The notes under the pieces: model-generated
The model's database searches: none
What the model was told of the DNA's origin: nothing
The model's input: the letters and a program-made list of their open reading frames with translations, nothing else
Made by a program: the position numbers and the translations under genes
Part shown: one piece after another, positions 1-6,989 of the stretch
How the letters are laid out: each line of letters opens with the position of its first letter
How positions within the stretch are numbered: the stretch's first letter is position 1
Assembly: GCA_022736595.1 (NCBI GenBank)
Contig: DZDC01000019.1
Span: 15,083 to 23,795 of the forward strand
Direction of reading: 5' to 3'
Length of the DNA stretch: 8,713 nt
Source: Draconibacterium orientale
GTDB lineage: Bacteria; Bacteroidota; Bacteroidia; Bacteroidales; UBA1556

Positions 1-1400
1 GCATCGTTGGCAATAAGTTTGCTACTGGCTCCGCTCAACACTTTGAGTTGGCTTTTAGCCCATTCCATCTCACCCACAAAATAATAAAAACGAGCCACTC
101 TAAATTTAGCCTCAAAACCAATCACATCTTGTTTATAGTCCTTTTCCACTTGCTTATACAACAAACTTGCCGACCATTTTTGACCTGAAAACAGCATCAT
201 ATCGGCCAATTGTAGTTTTGCTTTAGCTTTAATCGCAGGAGAAGCATTGGGGATTTGCTCCACCAAAGCCAACTCATCTTTAGCCGCTTCAATTTTATCC
301 AAATAAAAAGCTTGTAAGGTAGCCAGATTAAGCATCATCTCAACGGTGGAAGCGTTGCGTCCTCTAAGACTTAACTTGTCAAGATATTGTTTTTCGAGCA
401 TTTCCAAATCGGCATGCACATAATTCTTCTGGCTGGTAATTTTCATGAAGCGAGCCTGCAAGAGTTGTTCTTCAGAAGCAGCAAAGAATGGATTATTAGA
501 CCCTTTACCAATCACATATTCAAAGGCTTCCACTGCCAAACTGTATTCCTCATTAGACAAAAGCACGGTACCAAGATTGTAAACCCTACTGCCCCCTTCT
601 CCAAAACGTTGGTCTAAAGATTTTGCTTGGATCAGGGCAATATCAAATTCCTTTTGTTGCATCGAGAGCCAATATAGAAATTCGGCATACAGGGTTTCAT
701 TGGGATGCTTTTGGGTACGTATTAAAAGCTCCGTTTTAATGGCTTCGGTGGCGGACGTTTGTCGTGAGTCGGTTACCAACAGTTGCATCCTCGACTGCAC
801 CATTGGAATATAATCTGCATTATTCACTGCCAAATCTAGGTATTCGCTCGCCATGTTGGAGTAATTTCCTGTTTGAAAATAAAGCTGAGCAATCTCGATA
901 TTGAGTGGTGGGTTATTAAATTTATTTTTGGACTGTATCAACACTTCCAAAGCCTCTTGAGAATGCTGGCGCAAAATAAAGGCATTAGAAAGATCTATGG
1001 CTTGTTGTCGGTTTTGAAGGGTGCTTTTTTTGATTTTTTGATATTCCTTTTGAGCTTTTTCCTTCTCCCCTGCTCGTTCCATAATATAAACTTGATCCAC
1101 TTTGAATCGATAGTCGTGGGGACTTTTGGAAGCTTCTGATTTAAGGAATTGCTGAGCCGTTTTATAATCTTCCATAGCCAGGAGGCAATCGAGGTAGCGA
1201 TTATAGACAGTTGGGGCAGGGCTTTGACGGTAAACTTTTAAATAATAATCAGCGGCTTTAGCAAAATCGCCCTGTTGAAAAAACTCCGCGGCCAATTGCT
1301 CATCCACTTTAGGCTGCGCCATCAAATCCAAAGAAAAAATGCTTAGAAGCAGCACTATTAAAAGCCCTGTTCTAAGCATTTTATTCCATATTTTCAACAT
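1..1400 (-). CDS. Secreted TPR-repeat protein, 3' end cut by window edge
   Basis: An open frame runs from the ATG at 1400 to the left edge without a stop, giving 466 residues and a partial codon. Residues 1-28 look like a signal peptide: basic n-region, hydrophobic stretch LLIVLLLSIFS, then a likely cut after LMA before QPK. The rest is alpha-helical and full of tetratricopeptide-like pairs, for example FFQQGDFAKAADYYLKVY (40-57), a unit near 168-192 and VYNLGTVLLSNEEYSLAVEAF (273-293). The last part (YKQVEKDYKQDVIGFEAKFR onward) resembles a conserved Bacteroidota family of periplasmic TPR proteins, so a scaffold role is likely but no specific function is known to me. A second ATG at 1379 has a more A-rich leader and still gives a complete signal peptide, so the start is uncertain by 7 codons. 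It follows serS by 9 bases in the same direction and is probably co-transcribed with it. Confidence 0.85.
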   Translation of the reverse strand, partial: MLKIWNKMLRTGLLIVLLLSIFSLDLMAQPKVDEQLAAEFFQQGDFAKAADYYLKVYRQSPAPTVYNRYLDCLLAMEDYKTAQQFLKSEASKSPHDYRFKVDQVYIMERAGEKEKAQKEYQKIKKSTLQNRQQAIDLSNAFILRQHSQEALEVLIQSKNKFNNPPLNIEIAQLYFQTGNYSNMASEYLDLAVNNADYIPMVQSRMQLLVTDSRQTSATEAIKTELLIRTQKHPNETLYAEFLYWLSMQQKEFDIALIQAKSLDQRFGEGGSRVYNLGTVLLSNEEYSLAVEAFEYVIGKGSNNPFFAASEEQLLQARFMKITSQKNYVHADLEMLEKQYLDKLSLRGRNASTVEMMLNLATLQAFYLDKIEAAKDELALVEQIPNASPAIKAKAKLQLADMMLFSGQKWSASLLYKQVEKDYKQDVIGFEAKFRVARFYYFVGEMEWAKSQLKVLSGASSKLIAND

Positions 1401-1409
1401 CGAAATAAA

Positions 1410-2681
1410 CTACTGAATGTATTCGAAACCGGTGTAAGGCACTAAAGCTTTTGGAATACGAATTCCCTTATCGGTTTGGTTGTTTTCAAGTAAAGATGCT
1501 ACAATTCGGGGCAAAGCCAAAGCACTACCGTTGAGGGTATGGGCCAATTGGGTCTTGCCATTTTCGTCTTTATATCTCAGCTTCAAGCGGTTGGCTTGGA
1601 ACGATTCGAAATTGCTTACCGAGCTCACTTCGAGCCAACGTTGTTGAGCAGCGCTGTAAACTTCCATATCGTAAGTAAGCGCCGAGGTAAAGCTCATATC
1701 TCCACCACATAAGCGAAGAACTCGATAAGGCAATTCTAATTTTTGCAAAAGAGATTGAACGTAAAGGCTCATCGTTTCCAGTTGCTCATAGGATTTTTCA
1801 GGCGATTCGATCACCACAATTTCCACTTTATCAAACTGATGAAGGCGATTCAATCCCCGCACATCTTTACCGTAACTACCAGCCTCGCGACGGAAGCACT
1901 GAGAGTAGGCAGTATTTTTGATAGGAAAGTCCTTAGCATTAACAATTACATCACGGAAAATATTGGTAATGGGCACTTCAGCGGTGGGGATTAAGTACAG
2001 CTTATCCTCATTCACATAATACATTTGACCTTCCTTATCGGGAAGTTGACCAGTTCCAAAACCAGAGTCTTCATTCACCATTAAAGGAGGTTGAATCTCA
2101 TTAAAACCTTGAGCTACAGCCTGATCAAGAAAGAAGTTGATGAGCGCACGTTGCAGACGAGCGCCTTGCCCTTTGTAAACAGGGAATCCAGCTCCGGTTA
2201 TTTTATTACCCAATTTAAAATCGATGATATCGTATTTTTCAGTTAATTCCCAATGAGGCACGGCGTCGGCAGGCAATTGAGGCATTTGACCCCATTCTTT
2301 TACCACTTCGTTATCCTCGGCAGAATGGCCTGTAGGCACACTTGAATGAGGCAAATTAGGAACTTTAAAAAGCAAAAGATTAAGTTGCTCTTGAGTGGCA
2401 TTAACTTGGTCATTGGCTTCCCGCGAAAGCTCTTTTAATTCGGCGGTTCGAGCCTTTTTATCATTGGCTTCCTGAGTTTTACCTTCCTTAAAAAGTTGAC
2501 CTATTTCTTTAGCCAACTTATTGCTTTCGGCAAGGTAATCGTCGAGTTTGCGTTGCCAATCTTTACGTAGGTCATCGGCTTCAATAATTTGATCGATTAC
2601 GGTCAAATCTTTGAAGTTTTTCTTCTGTAACCCACTAATTACCTGTTCTTTGTTCTGACGAATATAGGATACTTGTAGCAT
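1410..2681 (-). CDS. serS: Seryl-tRNA synthetase
   Basis: This class II aminoacyl-tRNA synthetase charges tRNA-Ser (and tRNA-Sec where present) with serine in the cytoplasm. At 423 residues it has the usual bacterial length. Residues 1-110 form the N-terminal tRNA-binding arm, a long antiparallel coiled coil rich in K, E, Q and L. The catalytic core follows: motif 1 region around NEIQPPLMVNEDSGFGTGQL (194-213), the serine-site loop TAEVP (233-237), motif 2 beginning CFRREAGSYGKDVRGLNRLH (262-281), and motif 3 NGSALALPRIVASLLENNQ (384-402) with its invariant Arg at 392. The form SSVSNFESFQANRLKLRY (353-370) is the variant I associate with Bacteroidota, where many other bacteria have SSCSN and FQARR. 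The start is preceded by an AT-rich leader with no Shine-Dalgarno site, as usual in this phylum. All key residues are present and the gene looks intact. Confidence 0.98.
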   Translation of the reverse strand: MLQVSYIRQNKEQVISGLQKKNFKDLTVIDQIIEADDLRKDWQRKLDDYLAESNKLAKEIGQLFKEGKTQEANDKKARTAELKELSREANDQVNATQEQLNLLLFKVPNLPHSSVPTGHSAEDNEVVKEWGQMPQLPADAVPHWELTEKYDIIDFKLGNKITGAGFPVYKGQGARLQRALINFFLDQAVAQGFNEIQPPLMVNEDSGFGTGQLPDKEGQMYYVNEDKLYLIPTAEVPITNIFRDVIVNAKDFPIKNTAYSQCFRREAGSYGKDVRGLNRLHQFDKVEIVVIESPEKSYEQLETMSLYVQSLLQKLELPYRVLRLCGGDMSFTSALTYDMEVYSAAQQRWLEVSSVSNFESFQANRLKLRYKDENGKTQLAHTLNGSALALPRIVASLLENNQTDKGIRIPKALVPYTGFEYIQ

Positions 2682-2716
2682 AATATGAATCGTTCTATTT
2701 GATTTTTAAAAGACTG

Positions 2717-2724
2717 CAAATTTA
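2717..2724 (-). promoter_or_regulatory. Candidate serS-proximal -7 promoter element
   Basis: On the minus strand this reads TAAATTTG, a full match to the Bacteroidota -7 consensus TAnnTTTG, 35 bases upstream of the serS start. The nearest upstream TTG is 24 bases away, longer than the usual spacing of about 17-23, so the -33 element is weak. The assignment is by consensus only. Confidence 0.5.
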
Positions 2725-2788
2725 ACTAAAAACCTTTTTTACGCTCGCCAATGACATAAATAAACCTTTAAAATTGGAATATGTTGCT

Positions 2789-2816
2789 CAAAGCTACGCA
2801 CTCAAAGATTATCCAA
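2789..2816 (-). promoter_or_regulatory. Candidate distal serS promoter
   Basis: On the minus strand a TTG (2814-2816) is followed after 17 bases by TAGCTTTG (2789-2796), matching the Bacteroidota TTG / TAnnTTTG promoter arrangement. It would give serS a leader of about 100 bases. The -7 element lies in a 7-base direct repeat, CTCAAAG on the plus strand at 2787-2793 and 2801-2807. Either this or the proximal element, or both, may drive serS and the TPR gene behind it. Confidence 0.4.
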
Positions 2817-2869
2817 TGTTAATTTACCAATTTAAAAGTTAGATAAATTATTGTAAACATAAAAGTTAA

Positions 2870-2895
2870 GTTGTTGATATATAAAACCCAACAAC
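2870..2895 (-). terminator. Possible weak terminator hairpin after helicase gene
   Basis: GTTGTTG (2870-2876) and CAACAAC (2889-2895) are perfect 7-base inverted arms around a 12-base AT-rich loop, 14 bases past the helicase stop. On the minus strand the stem is followed by TTAACTTTTATG, which is T-rich but not a clean T run. The position suits a terminator for the helicase transcript, but the stem is short and only 3 of its 7 pairs are G-C. Confidence 0.35.
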
Positions 2896-2909
2896 AAACT
2901 CCAATGAAT

Positions 2910-4772
2910 CTACCACTGCTTTTTAGCCCTGCGTTCTTTAGAAGTTACTTTCTTTTTATCGTCTTTCTTATCAGCACGTGGAGCTTTACCTTCAGACCGT
3001 GGCGATTTGAACTCACCTCGTGGAGCTTTGCTTTCTGGACGTCCGGGTTTTGAGTCGGACTTAGAGAAGGATCTACCTTCGCTGGCTTGTTTTGAATTGG
3101 CCATTTCGATAATAACCTCTTCGCCACGGTATCCCATAGACCTAAGTCCATCAAAAATTTGTTGACTGTATTGCTTATCTACTTCAAAGAAAGAAAAGCT
3201 TTTAAGAATTTCGATTTGTCCAATGCTCACCTGTACTCCTGGAGTAACTCTATTAATCATTCCAATCAGGCTTGCTGGATTAAGGTGATTTTTAAGACCA
3301 AGATTGATATGAAAGCGTTGAAAGCTACCATTGGGTCGGCGTTCACGATCTCTTGGAGCTGAATTGCGGTCGGCTCTTTCTTGTGAATACTCGGTCCTTC
3401 GCCCTTTAGGTTCGCGTTCATCTTGTCTTTGGTTTCTTCCATCGCTGATGCTATTAAGGTCACGGGCATTTTTATAATAATCGAGAAAACGATTAAATTC
3501 GGTTGCCACAAAGCGTTTAATAACCTCTTCCTTGGTCATCCAATCCAACTTTTTGTAAATCACATCCATAAAGCTGTCGATTTCGGTATTGGTGAGATCC
3601 ACTTGTTCCATCACATTCACCAAGTTAAAAAGTTGCTTTTCGCAAATTTCACGACCATTGGGAACTGAAGCTCTTTGAATATTTTTACCCAAAACCTTCT
3701 GAATATCGCGCATTTTGAGGTGCTCGCGATGGTGAATAATGGAAACTGCGACACCTTTTTTACCAGCTCTACCAGTACGACCAGAGCGGTGTACATACAC
3801 TTCTGCCTCATCGGGTAAGCTGTAATTGATAACGTGAGTAAGGTCGTCCACATCCAAACCACGAGCCGCAACATCAGTTGCCACCAACATTTGAAGGTTT
3901 TTCAATCGAAAACGACGCATCACAAATTCACGTTGCGACTGGGAAAGGTCTCCGTGCAAGGCATCGGCATTGTAGCCATCTTTGATAAGTTTATCGGCAA
4001 TTTCTTTGGTTTCGGTACGGGTACGACAAAAAACGATGCCGTAAATACTGGGGTTAATATCAGCAATCCGTTTCAAAGCTTCGTATTTGTCACGGGCATT
4101 CACTTCGTAAACAAAATGTTCGATATTATCGGCACCCGAGTTGCGACGAGCTACTGAAATTTGGTTAGGATTGCTCATGTAATTGTGGCTAATGCGCACA
4201 ATTTCAGCAGGTATAGTAGCTGAGAACAAAAGAGTCTGACGATTTTTTGGAGCATTTTGAAGGATGGAATCTAAATCGTCTTTAAAGCCCATGTTAAGCA
4301 TTTCGTCGGCTTCGTCAAGAACGAGCCAACCAAGACGTTCCACTTTCAGAACACCACGATTGATGAGGTCGAGCACCCGTCCAGGGGTACCCACTACGAT
4401 TTGAGGTCCACGACGAAGCGCTGAAATTTGTGGTTCGATGGAAGCCCCACCGTACACCGAAGCAATCTGAAGCTGCGGAAGGTTGCGGCTAAATTTCTCC
4501 ATTTCATTTGAGATTTGCAAAGCCAACTCGCGCGTAGGCGATAGGATAAGCGCTTGGGTATGTTTAAGCGTTAAGTCAATTTTGTGAAGAATTGGCAATC
4601 CAAAGGCGGCAGTTTTACCGGTGCCGGTTTGTGCATTGGCAATGAGATCTTGCTCAGTGCCAATTAAAAAAGGAATACATTCGGCCTGAATAGGCGTAGG
4701 ATTTTGGAAACCCATCGCTTCGACAGCTTCCACAATTTCGGGGCGTAGCCCACTTTCTTTAAATGAGATCAT
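2910..4772 (-). CDS. DEAD-box ATP-dependent RNA helicase with DbpA-type RNA-binding domain
   Basis: This ATP-driven RNA unwinding enzyme is likely to act in ribosome assembly, RNA decay or cold adaptation, like bacterial CsdA/DeaD and DbpA relatives. The 620 residues show all core motifs in order: Q motif (phenylalanine 4 to GFQNPTPIQ, 21-29), motif I AQTGTGKT (47-54), Ia PTRELAL (79-85), Ib TPGR (129-132), II DEAD (153-156), III SAT (184-186), IV IVFCRT (246-251), V ATDVAARGLDV (298-308) and VI HRSGRTGR (328-335). A charged linker (about 440-482) leads to a DbpA-type RNA-binding domain (about 484-557, starting FQRFHINLG), which in DbpA/YxiN binds 23S rRNA. The tail (559-620) is lysine, arginine and serine rich with repeated APR/SPR motifs. 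The gene is monocistronic between two intergenic gaps with its own candidate promoter. I did not assign deaD or dbpA because the domain mix fits either name. Confidence 0.96.
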   Translation of the reverse strand: MISFKESGLRPEIVEAVEAMGFQNPTPIQAECIPFLIGTEQDLIANAQTGTGKTAAFGLPILHKIDLTLKHTQALILSPTRELALQISNEMEKFSRNLPQLQIASVYGGASIEPQISALRRGPQIVVGTPGRVLDLINRGVLKVERLGWLVLDEADEMLNMGFKDDLDSILQNAPKNRQTLLFSATIPAEIVRISHNYMSNPNQISVARRNSGADNIEHFVYEVNARDKYEALKRIADINPSIYGIVFCRTRTETKEIADKLIKDGYNADALHGDLSQSQREFVMRRFRLKNLQMLVATDVAARGLDVDDLTHVINYSLPDEAEVYVHRSGRTGRAGKKGVAVSIIHHREHLKMRDIQKVLGKNIQRASVPNGREICEKQLFNLVNVMEQVDLTNTEIDSFMDVIYKKLDWMTKEEVIKRFVATEFNRFLDYYKNARDLNSISDGRNQRQDEREPKGRRTEYSQERADRNSAPRDRERRPNGSFQRFHINLGLKNHLNPASLIGMINRVTPGVQVSIGQIEILKSFSFFEVDKQYSQQIFDGLRSMGYRGEEVIIEMANSKQASEGRSFSKSDSKPGRPESKAPRGEFKSPRSEGKAPRADKKDDKKKVTSKERRAKKQW

Positions 4773-4825
4773 AAAATAATTTGAGGTATGAAGGCCTATA
4801 CTAAAGCCCTTTTGTAAAATTTCGG

Positions 4826-4855
4826 CAAAGGTAATACAATACTAATAGCGCAATA
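4826..4855 (-). promoter_or_regulatory. Candidate promoter of the DEAD-box helicase gene
   Basis: On the minus strand TACCTTTG (plus coordinates 4826-4833) matches TAnnTTTG, with a TTG about 17 bases upstream. It predicts a leader of roughly 45-50 bases. The leader contains a short imperfect stem (AAGGC at 4791-4795 against GCCCTT at 4806-4811). The DNA carrying the promoter also contains two copies of AATACAATAC (4833-4842 and 4852-4861). Confidence 0.5.
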
Positions 4856-4861
4856 CAATAC
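4833..4861. repeat. Direct repeat AATACAATAC x2 in helicase promoter
   Basis: Two identical 10-base copies start 19 bases apart (4833 and 4852), the first abutting the -7 element. Roughly two-turn spacing over a promoter is what a dimeric regulator site could look like, but AT-rich repeats of this size also arise by chance. No regulator can be named. Confidence 0.6.
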
Positions 4862-4870
4862 AATGCATTT

Positions 4871-4890
4871 ATTTTCAACGCATTGAAAAT
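4871..4890 (-). terminator. AT-rich hairpin between TPM operon and helicase gene
   Basis: ATTTTCAA (4871-4878) and TTGAAAAT (4883-4890) are perfect 8-base inverted arms around a 4-base loop, 32 bases beyond the stop of the last TPM gene. A terminator for the lemA operon is the likeliest role. Against it, the stem has only one G-C pair and no long T run follows. It could instead be a protein-binding palindrome upstream of the helicase promoter. Confidence 0.4.
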
Positions 4891-4922
4891 GGATAATAAA
4901 AACTAGGTTTAGAAAGAAAAAT

Positions 4923-5720
4923 CTACCAACTTCCTCCGGCTCCACCGCCGCCAAAACTTCCACCACCAAAGCCTCCAAAGCCTCCGCCACTGCTTCCTCC
5001 GCCAAAGCCTCCACCGCCTCTGCCACTCATCATGCCCATCATCATCCAAAAGGGAAGCGAGCCGCCAAGATGATTGTCTTGTACGTTCTTACCACGCTTA
5101 CTTAGCATGGAAACAAATACGATGAAAAGGATTATAAGAACAATAAATCCAGTGCTGTTTTTCTTACCTTTATGCGCTGCCAAATAGTGGTCGCCCGTAA
5201 ATTCGCCTTGAGTCAACGACATCATTACATTCACTGCCGAGTCGATGCCAGCATAGTAATTCCCTTGTTTAAATGAGGGTACCATTTCAAGTTCCACAAT
5301 ACGTTTAGCAATAGCATCAGGGATTAAACTTTCGATGCCATAACCCACTTGAATGCTCACTTGCCCATTTCCAAAGGCATTTTTAGGTTTCAGAAGGATC
5401 ACAATTCCATTATCGGCTTTCCCTCCTACTCCCCAAGCTTCTCCCAATCGGGTAGCGTAATCATTTTTGTCGTAGCCCAAAAGATCGGGCACACTTACAA
5501 ATAAAATCTGAGTGGAGGTTTGTTGGTTGTATTGATTTAGCTTAATTTCAAGTTGCTGAGCTTCATTAGCTTGTAACATCTGAGCATAATCCTGTACGAG
5601 TGATTGTACAGGAGGTTGTTCGAAAAGCGGCTTTTGTAAGTCGATTGCAGGACTCAGAAAACTTAGGGTTAAAAAGCCCAAAAGCAGCCATACTGCTTTA
5701 TTTGCCAAAGGAAATTTCAT
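4923..5720 (-). CDS. Membrane-anchored TPM-domain protein with Gly-rich tail (YgcG-like)
   Basis: This is a 265-residue protein of the TPM_phosphatase (DUF477/YgcG) family. Residues 1-25 are a likely signal peptide (hydrophobic VWLLLGFLTLSFLSPA). The TPM domain spans about 38-172 and includes VQDYAQMLQANEAQQLE, LGEAWGVGGKADNGIVILL (92-110), a VQVGYG-like IQVGYGIE (123-130) and the NYYAGIDSAV segment near the end. A single membrane segment follows (about 191-206), then a basic stretch and a tail of Gly, Ser and Phe (235-265, ending AGGSW). The domain is thus predicted to face the periplasm with a cytoplasmic glycine-rich tail. Plant TPM homologues act in photosystem II repair and some show phosphatase activity; the bacterial role is not settled. 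Its start overlaps the end of the preceding TPM gene by 23 bases, which indicates translational coupling. The Gly-rich coding end makes an opposite-frame shadow ORF that should be ignored. Confidence 0.93.
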   Translation of the reverse strand: MKFPLANKAVWLLLGFLTLSFLSPAIDLQKPLFEQPPVQSLVQDYAQMLQANEAQQLEIKLNQYNQQTSTQILFVSVPDLLGYDKNDYATRLGEAWGVGGKADNGIVILLKPKNAFGNGQVSIQVGYGIESLIPDAIAKRIVELEMVPSFKQGNYYAGIDSAVNVMMSLTQGEFTGDHYLAAHKGKKNSTGFIVLIILFIVFVSMLSKRGKNVQDNHLGGSLPFWMMMGMMSGRGGGGFGGGSSGGGFGGFGGGSFGGGGAGGSW

Positions 5721-6141
5721 CGCTTAATTCGTTTTTATCGTCAGATTGATAAGGAAAGTGCATTTTTAATTGTTCGCCAGCCATGAGAATTCCTTTCTCA
5801 AGACCTTCAACAAATTGTTGCTGCATAAAATGCGACTGCATTACTTCTTTAATTTTATTCCAAAAATCGTCAGGAACCTTTTCATTAATTCCGGAATCGC
5901 CTAAAATGGCAAATTTCTTATCTTTAAATGCAAGGTAGAATAATACTCCATTTCGAAGTTGGGTCTGATTCATTTTGAGTTTATCAAACCAATTAGCAGC
6001 ACAATCGAGCACATCGCCAGGGCAATGTGACTCGATGTGTACTCTTATTTCGCCACTGGTATTGAGTTCAGCCTGACCAATAGCGGCTTCGACCCTTTCC
6101 TTTTGAGGAATCGTAAACCAAGGCTTATCAAATAATCCCAT
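5698..6141 (-). CDS. Soluble TPM-domain protein
   Basis: A 147-residue protein consists almost wholly of a TPM (TPM_phosphatase/DUF477) domain. Recognisable parts are the N-terminal IGQAELNTSGEIRVHIE (21-37), RNGVLFYLAFKDKKFAILGD (63-82), the GINEKVPDDFWNKI segment and a C-terminal helix FVEGLEKGILMAGEQL. It has no signal peptide or membrane segment, so it is predicted to be cytoplasmic, unlike its neighbour. This matches the short TPM proteins commonly found between LemA and a longer YgcG-like protein in Bacteroidota. It begins 2 bases after the lemA stop and its last 23 bases overlap the start of the next TPM gene. The function is unknown; by context it works with LemA and the membrane TPM protein. 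Confidence 0.93.
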   Translation of the reverse strand: MGLFDKPWFTIPQKERVEAAIGQAELNTSGEIRVHIESHCPGDVLDCAANWFDKLKMNQTQLRNGVLFYLAFKDKKFAILGDSGINEKVPDDFWNKIKEVMQSHFMQQQFVEGLEKGILMAGEQLKMHFPYQSDDKNELSDEISFGK

Positions 6142-6143
6142 GA

Positions 6144-6737
6144 TTAGAATTCAACTTTAGGTGCTTTTTCAGCTCCTGCTTCACTGGCAAAGAATTCTTT
6201 TTGACTGAAGCCATACATATTGGCTAGCAGATTTTTGGGAAAGCCTAAAATGGTATTGTTATATAGTTTTACCACTTCGTTAAATTTACGACGCTCCACT
6301 GAAATTCGGTTTTCGGTACCTTCGAGTTGCGCTTGGAGTTCGAGGAAGTTTTGATTGGCTTTGAGGTCAGGATATTTTTCCATCACAACCATTAATTTTG
6401 ATAGCGCTTGGGTTAAACCTGCTTGAGCTTCTTGAAATTTAGAGAAGGTCTCAGCGTTGAGATTGTTGGCATCAATATTAATGCTGGTTGCTTTGGAACG
6501 AGCTTCAATCACTTCGGTGAGGGTTGACTTTTCGTGCTCAGCGTAACCTTTTACGGTTGAAACCAAGTTGGGAATGAGGTCGGCACGACGTTGGTACGAA
6601 GTTTCAACATTGGCCCACTGGGCTTTCACTTCTTGATCTGCTTTTACCATTTGGTTATAGGATCCGGCAAAAAATTGATACATCACAATCATTAAAAAGG
6701 CAGAAACGCCAATAATAATCCAGTTTGTCTTTGTCAT
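6144..6737 (-). CDS. lemA: LemA family protein
   Basis: A 197-residue LemA-family protein with one N-terminal membrane segment (about 6-24, WIIIGVSAFLMIVMYQFFA) and a helical bundle outside the membrane. Family hallmarks are present: NQMVKADQEVKAQWANVE (28-45), YQRRADLIPNLVSTVKGYA (48-66), and GTENRISVERRKFNEVVKLYN (140-160) followed by NT and FP. The length is typical. LemA proteins are widespread; roles in envelope processes and antigen presentation are reported in some species, but there is no general biochemical function. It is the first gene of a three-gene operon with two TPM proteins. The leader has no Shine-Dalgarno site and is A/T-rich, normal for this phylum. Confidence 0.96.
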   Translation of the reverse strand: MTKTNWIIIGVSAFLMIVMYQFFAGSYNQMVKADQEVKAQWANVETSYQRRADLIPNLVSTVKGYAEHEKSTLTEVIEARSKATSINIDANNLNAETFSKFQEAQAGLTQALSKLMVVMEKYPDLKANQNFLELQAQLEGTENRISVERRKFNEVVKLYNNTILGFPKNLLANMYGFSQKEFFASEAGAEKAPKVEF

Positions 6738-6761
6738 AATTTTTAGGTTTTAAAATCGATG

Positions 6762-6769
6762 CAAATTAA
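6762..6769 (-). promoter_or_regulatory. Possible -7 element of the lemA operon
   Basis: On the minus strand TTAATTTG matches seven of eight positions of TAnnTTTG, 24 bases upstream of the lemA start. No convincing TTG lies at the usual distance upstream, so this is a weak call. Confidence 0.3.
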
Positions 6770-6832
6770 GACAAATAATTAGTCGATGGCTAGTTAAAAT
6801 ATTAAAAAAGGAGCTAAAGTTCTTAAAAACAG

Positions 6833-6888
6833 GCAAAACACCTAATAGTCAACCTAACTTGCTTTATCCCAAGAAATAGGTATTTTGC
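6833..6888. repeat. Near-perfect 12-base inverted repeat in divergent intergenic region
   Basis: GCAAAACACCTA (6833-6844) and TAGGTATTTTGC (6877-6888) pair at 11 of 12 positions around a 32-base spacer that holds a smaller CTTG/CAAG pair (6858-6861, 6870-6873). It lies upstream of both the lemA leader and the plus-strand promoter at 6919-6949, outside any predicted transcript. That favours a DNA element, such as a regulator site or the remnant of a small mobile element. Confidence 0.5.
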
Positions 6889-6918
6889 TGTTCCATTGAG
6901 AAATATCAAGGAAACAAC

Positions 6919-6949
6919 TTGAGAAGCTCTAATATTTAATATATTTTTG
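6919..6949 (+). promoter_or_regulatory. Candidate promoter for the 116-residue ORF
   Basis: TTG (6919-6921), a 20-base spacer and TATTTTTG (6942-6949) match the Bacteroidota TTG / TAnnTTTG promoter at normal spacing. It predicts transcription starting about 6956 and a leader of about 34 bases before the ATG at 6990. This is the best promoter match in the window and supports the ORF behind it being real. Confidence 0.6.
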
Positions 6950-6989
6950 CATCGTTAAAATTTAGACAAACCAAGTTAAACACAAGGGA

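Noticed and set aside
387..1139. Plus-strand ORFs of 76 and 88 residues
   Set aside because: They are antisense to the continuous TPR gene, have no family features and are explained as shadows.
3834..4157. Plus-strand 107-residue ORF
   Set aside because: It is antisense to helicase motifs IV to VI and shows no independent features.
4796..5026. Minus-strand ORF with an Ala/Glu/Val-rich start
   Set aside because: It is an off-frame reading of the Gly-rich end of the membrane TPM gene; the low-complexity composition comes from the GGN codons.
4923..5035. Tandem DNA repeat (GGN-rich) at the end of the TPM gene
   Set aside because: It is the normal Gly-rich tail of YgcG-like proteins, not an independent repeat or CRISPR-like array.
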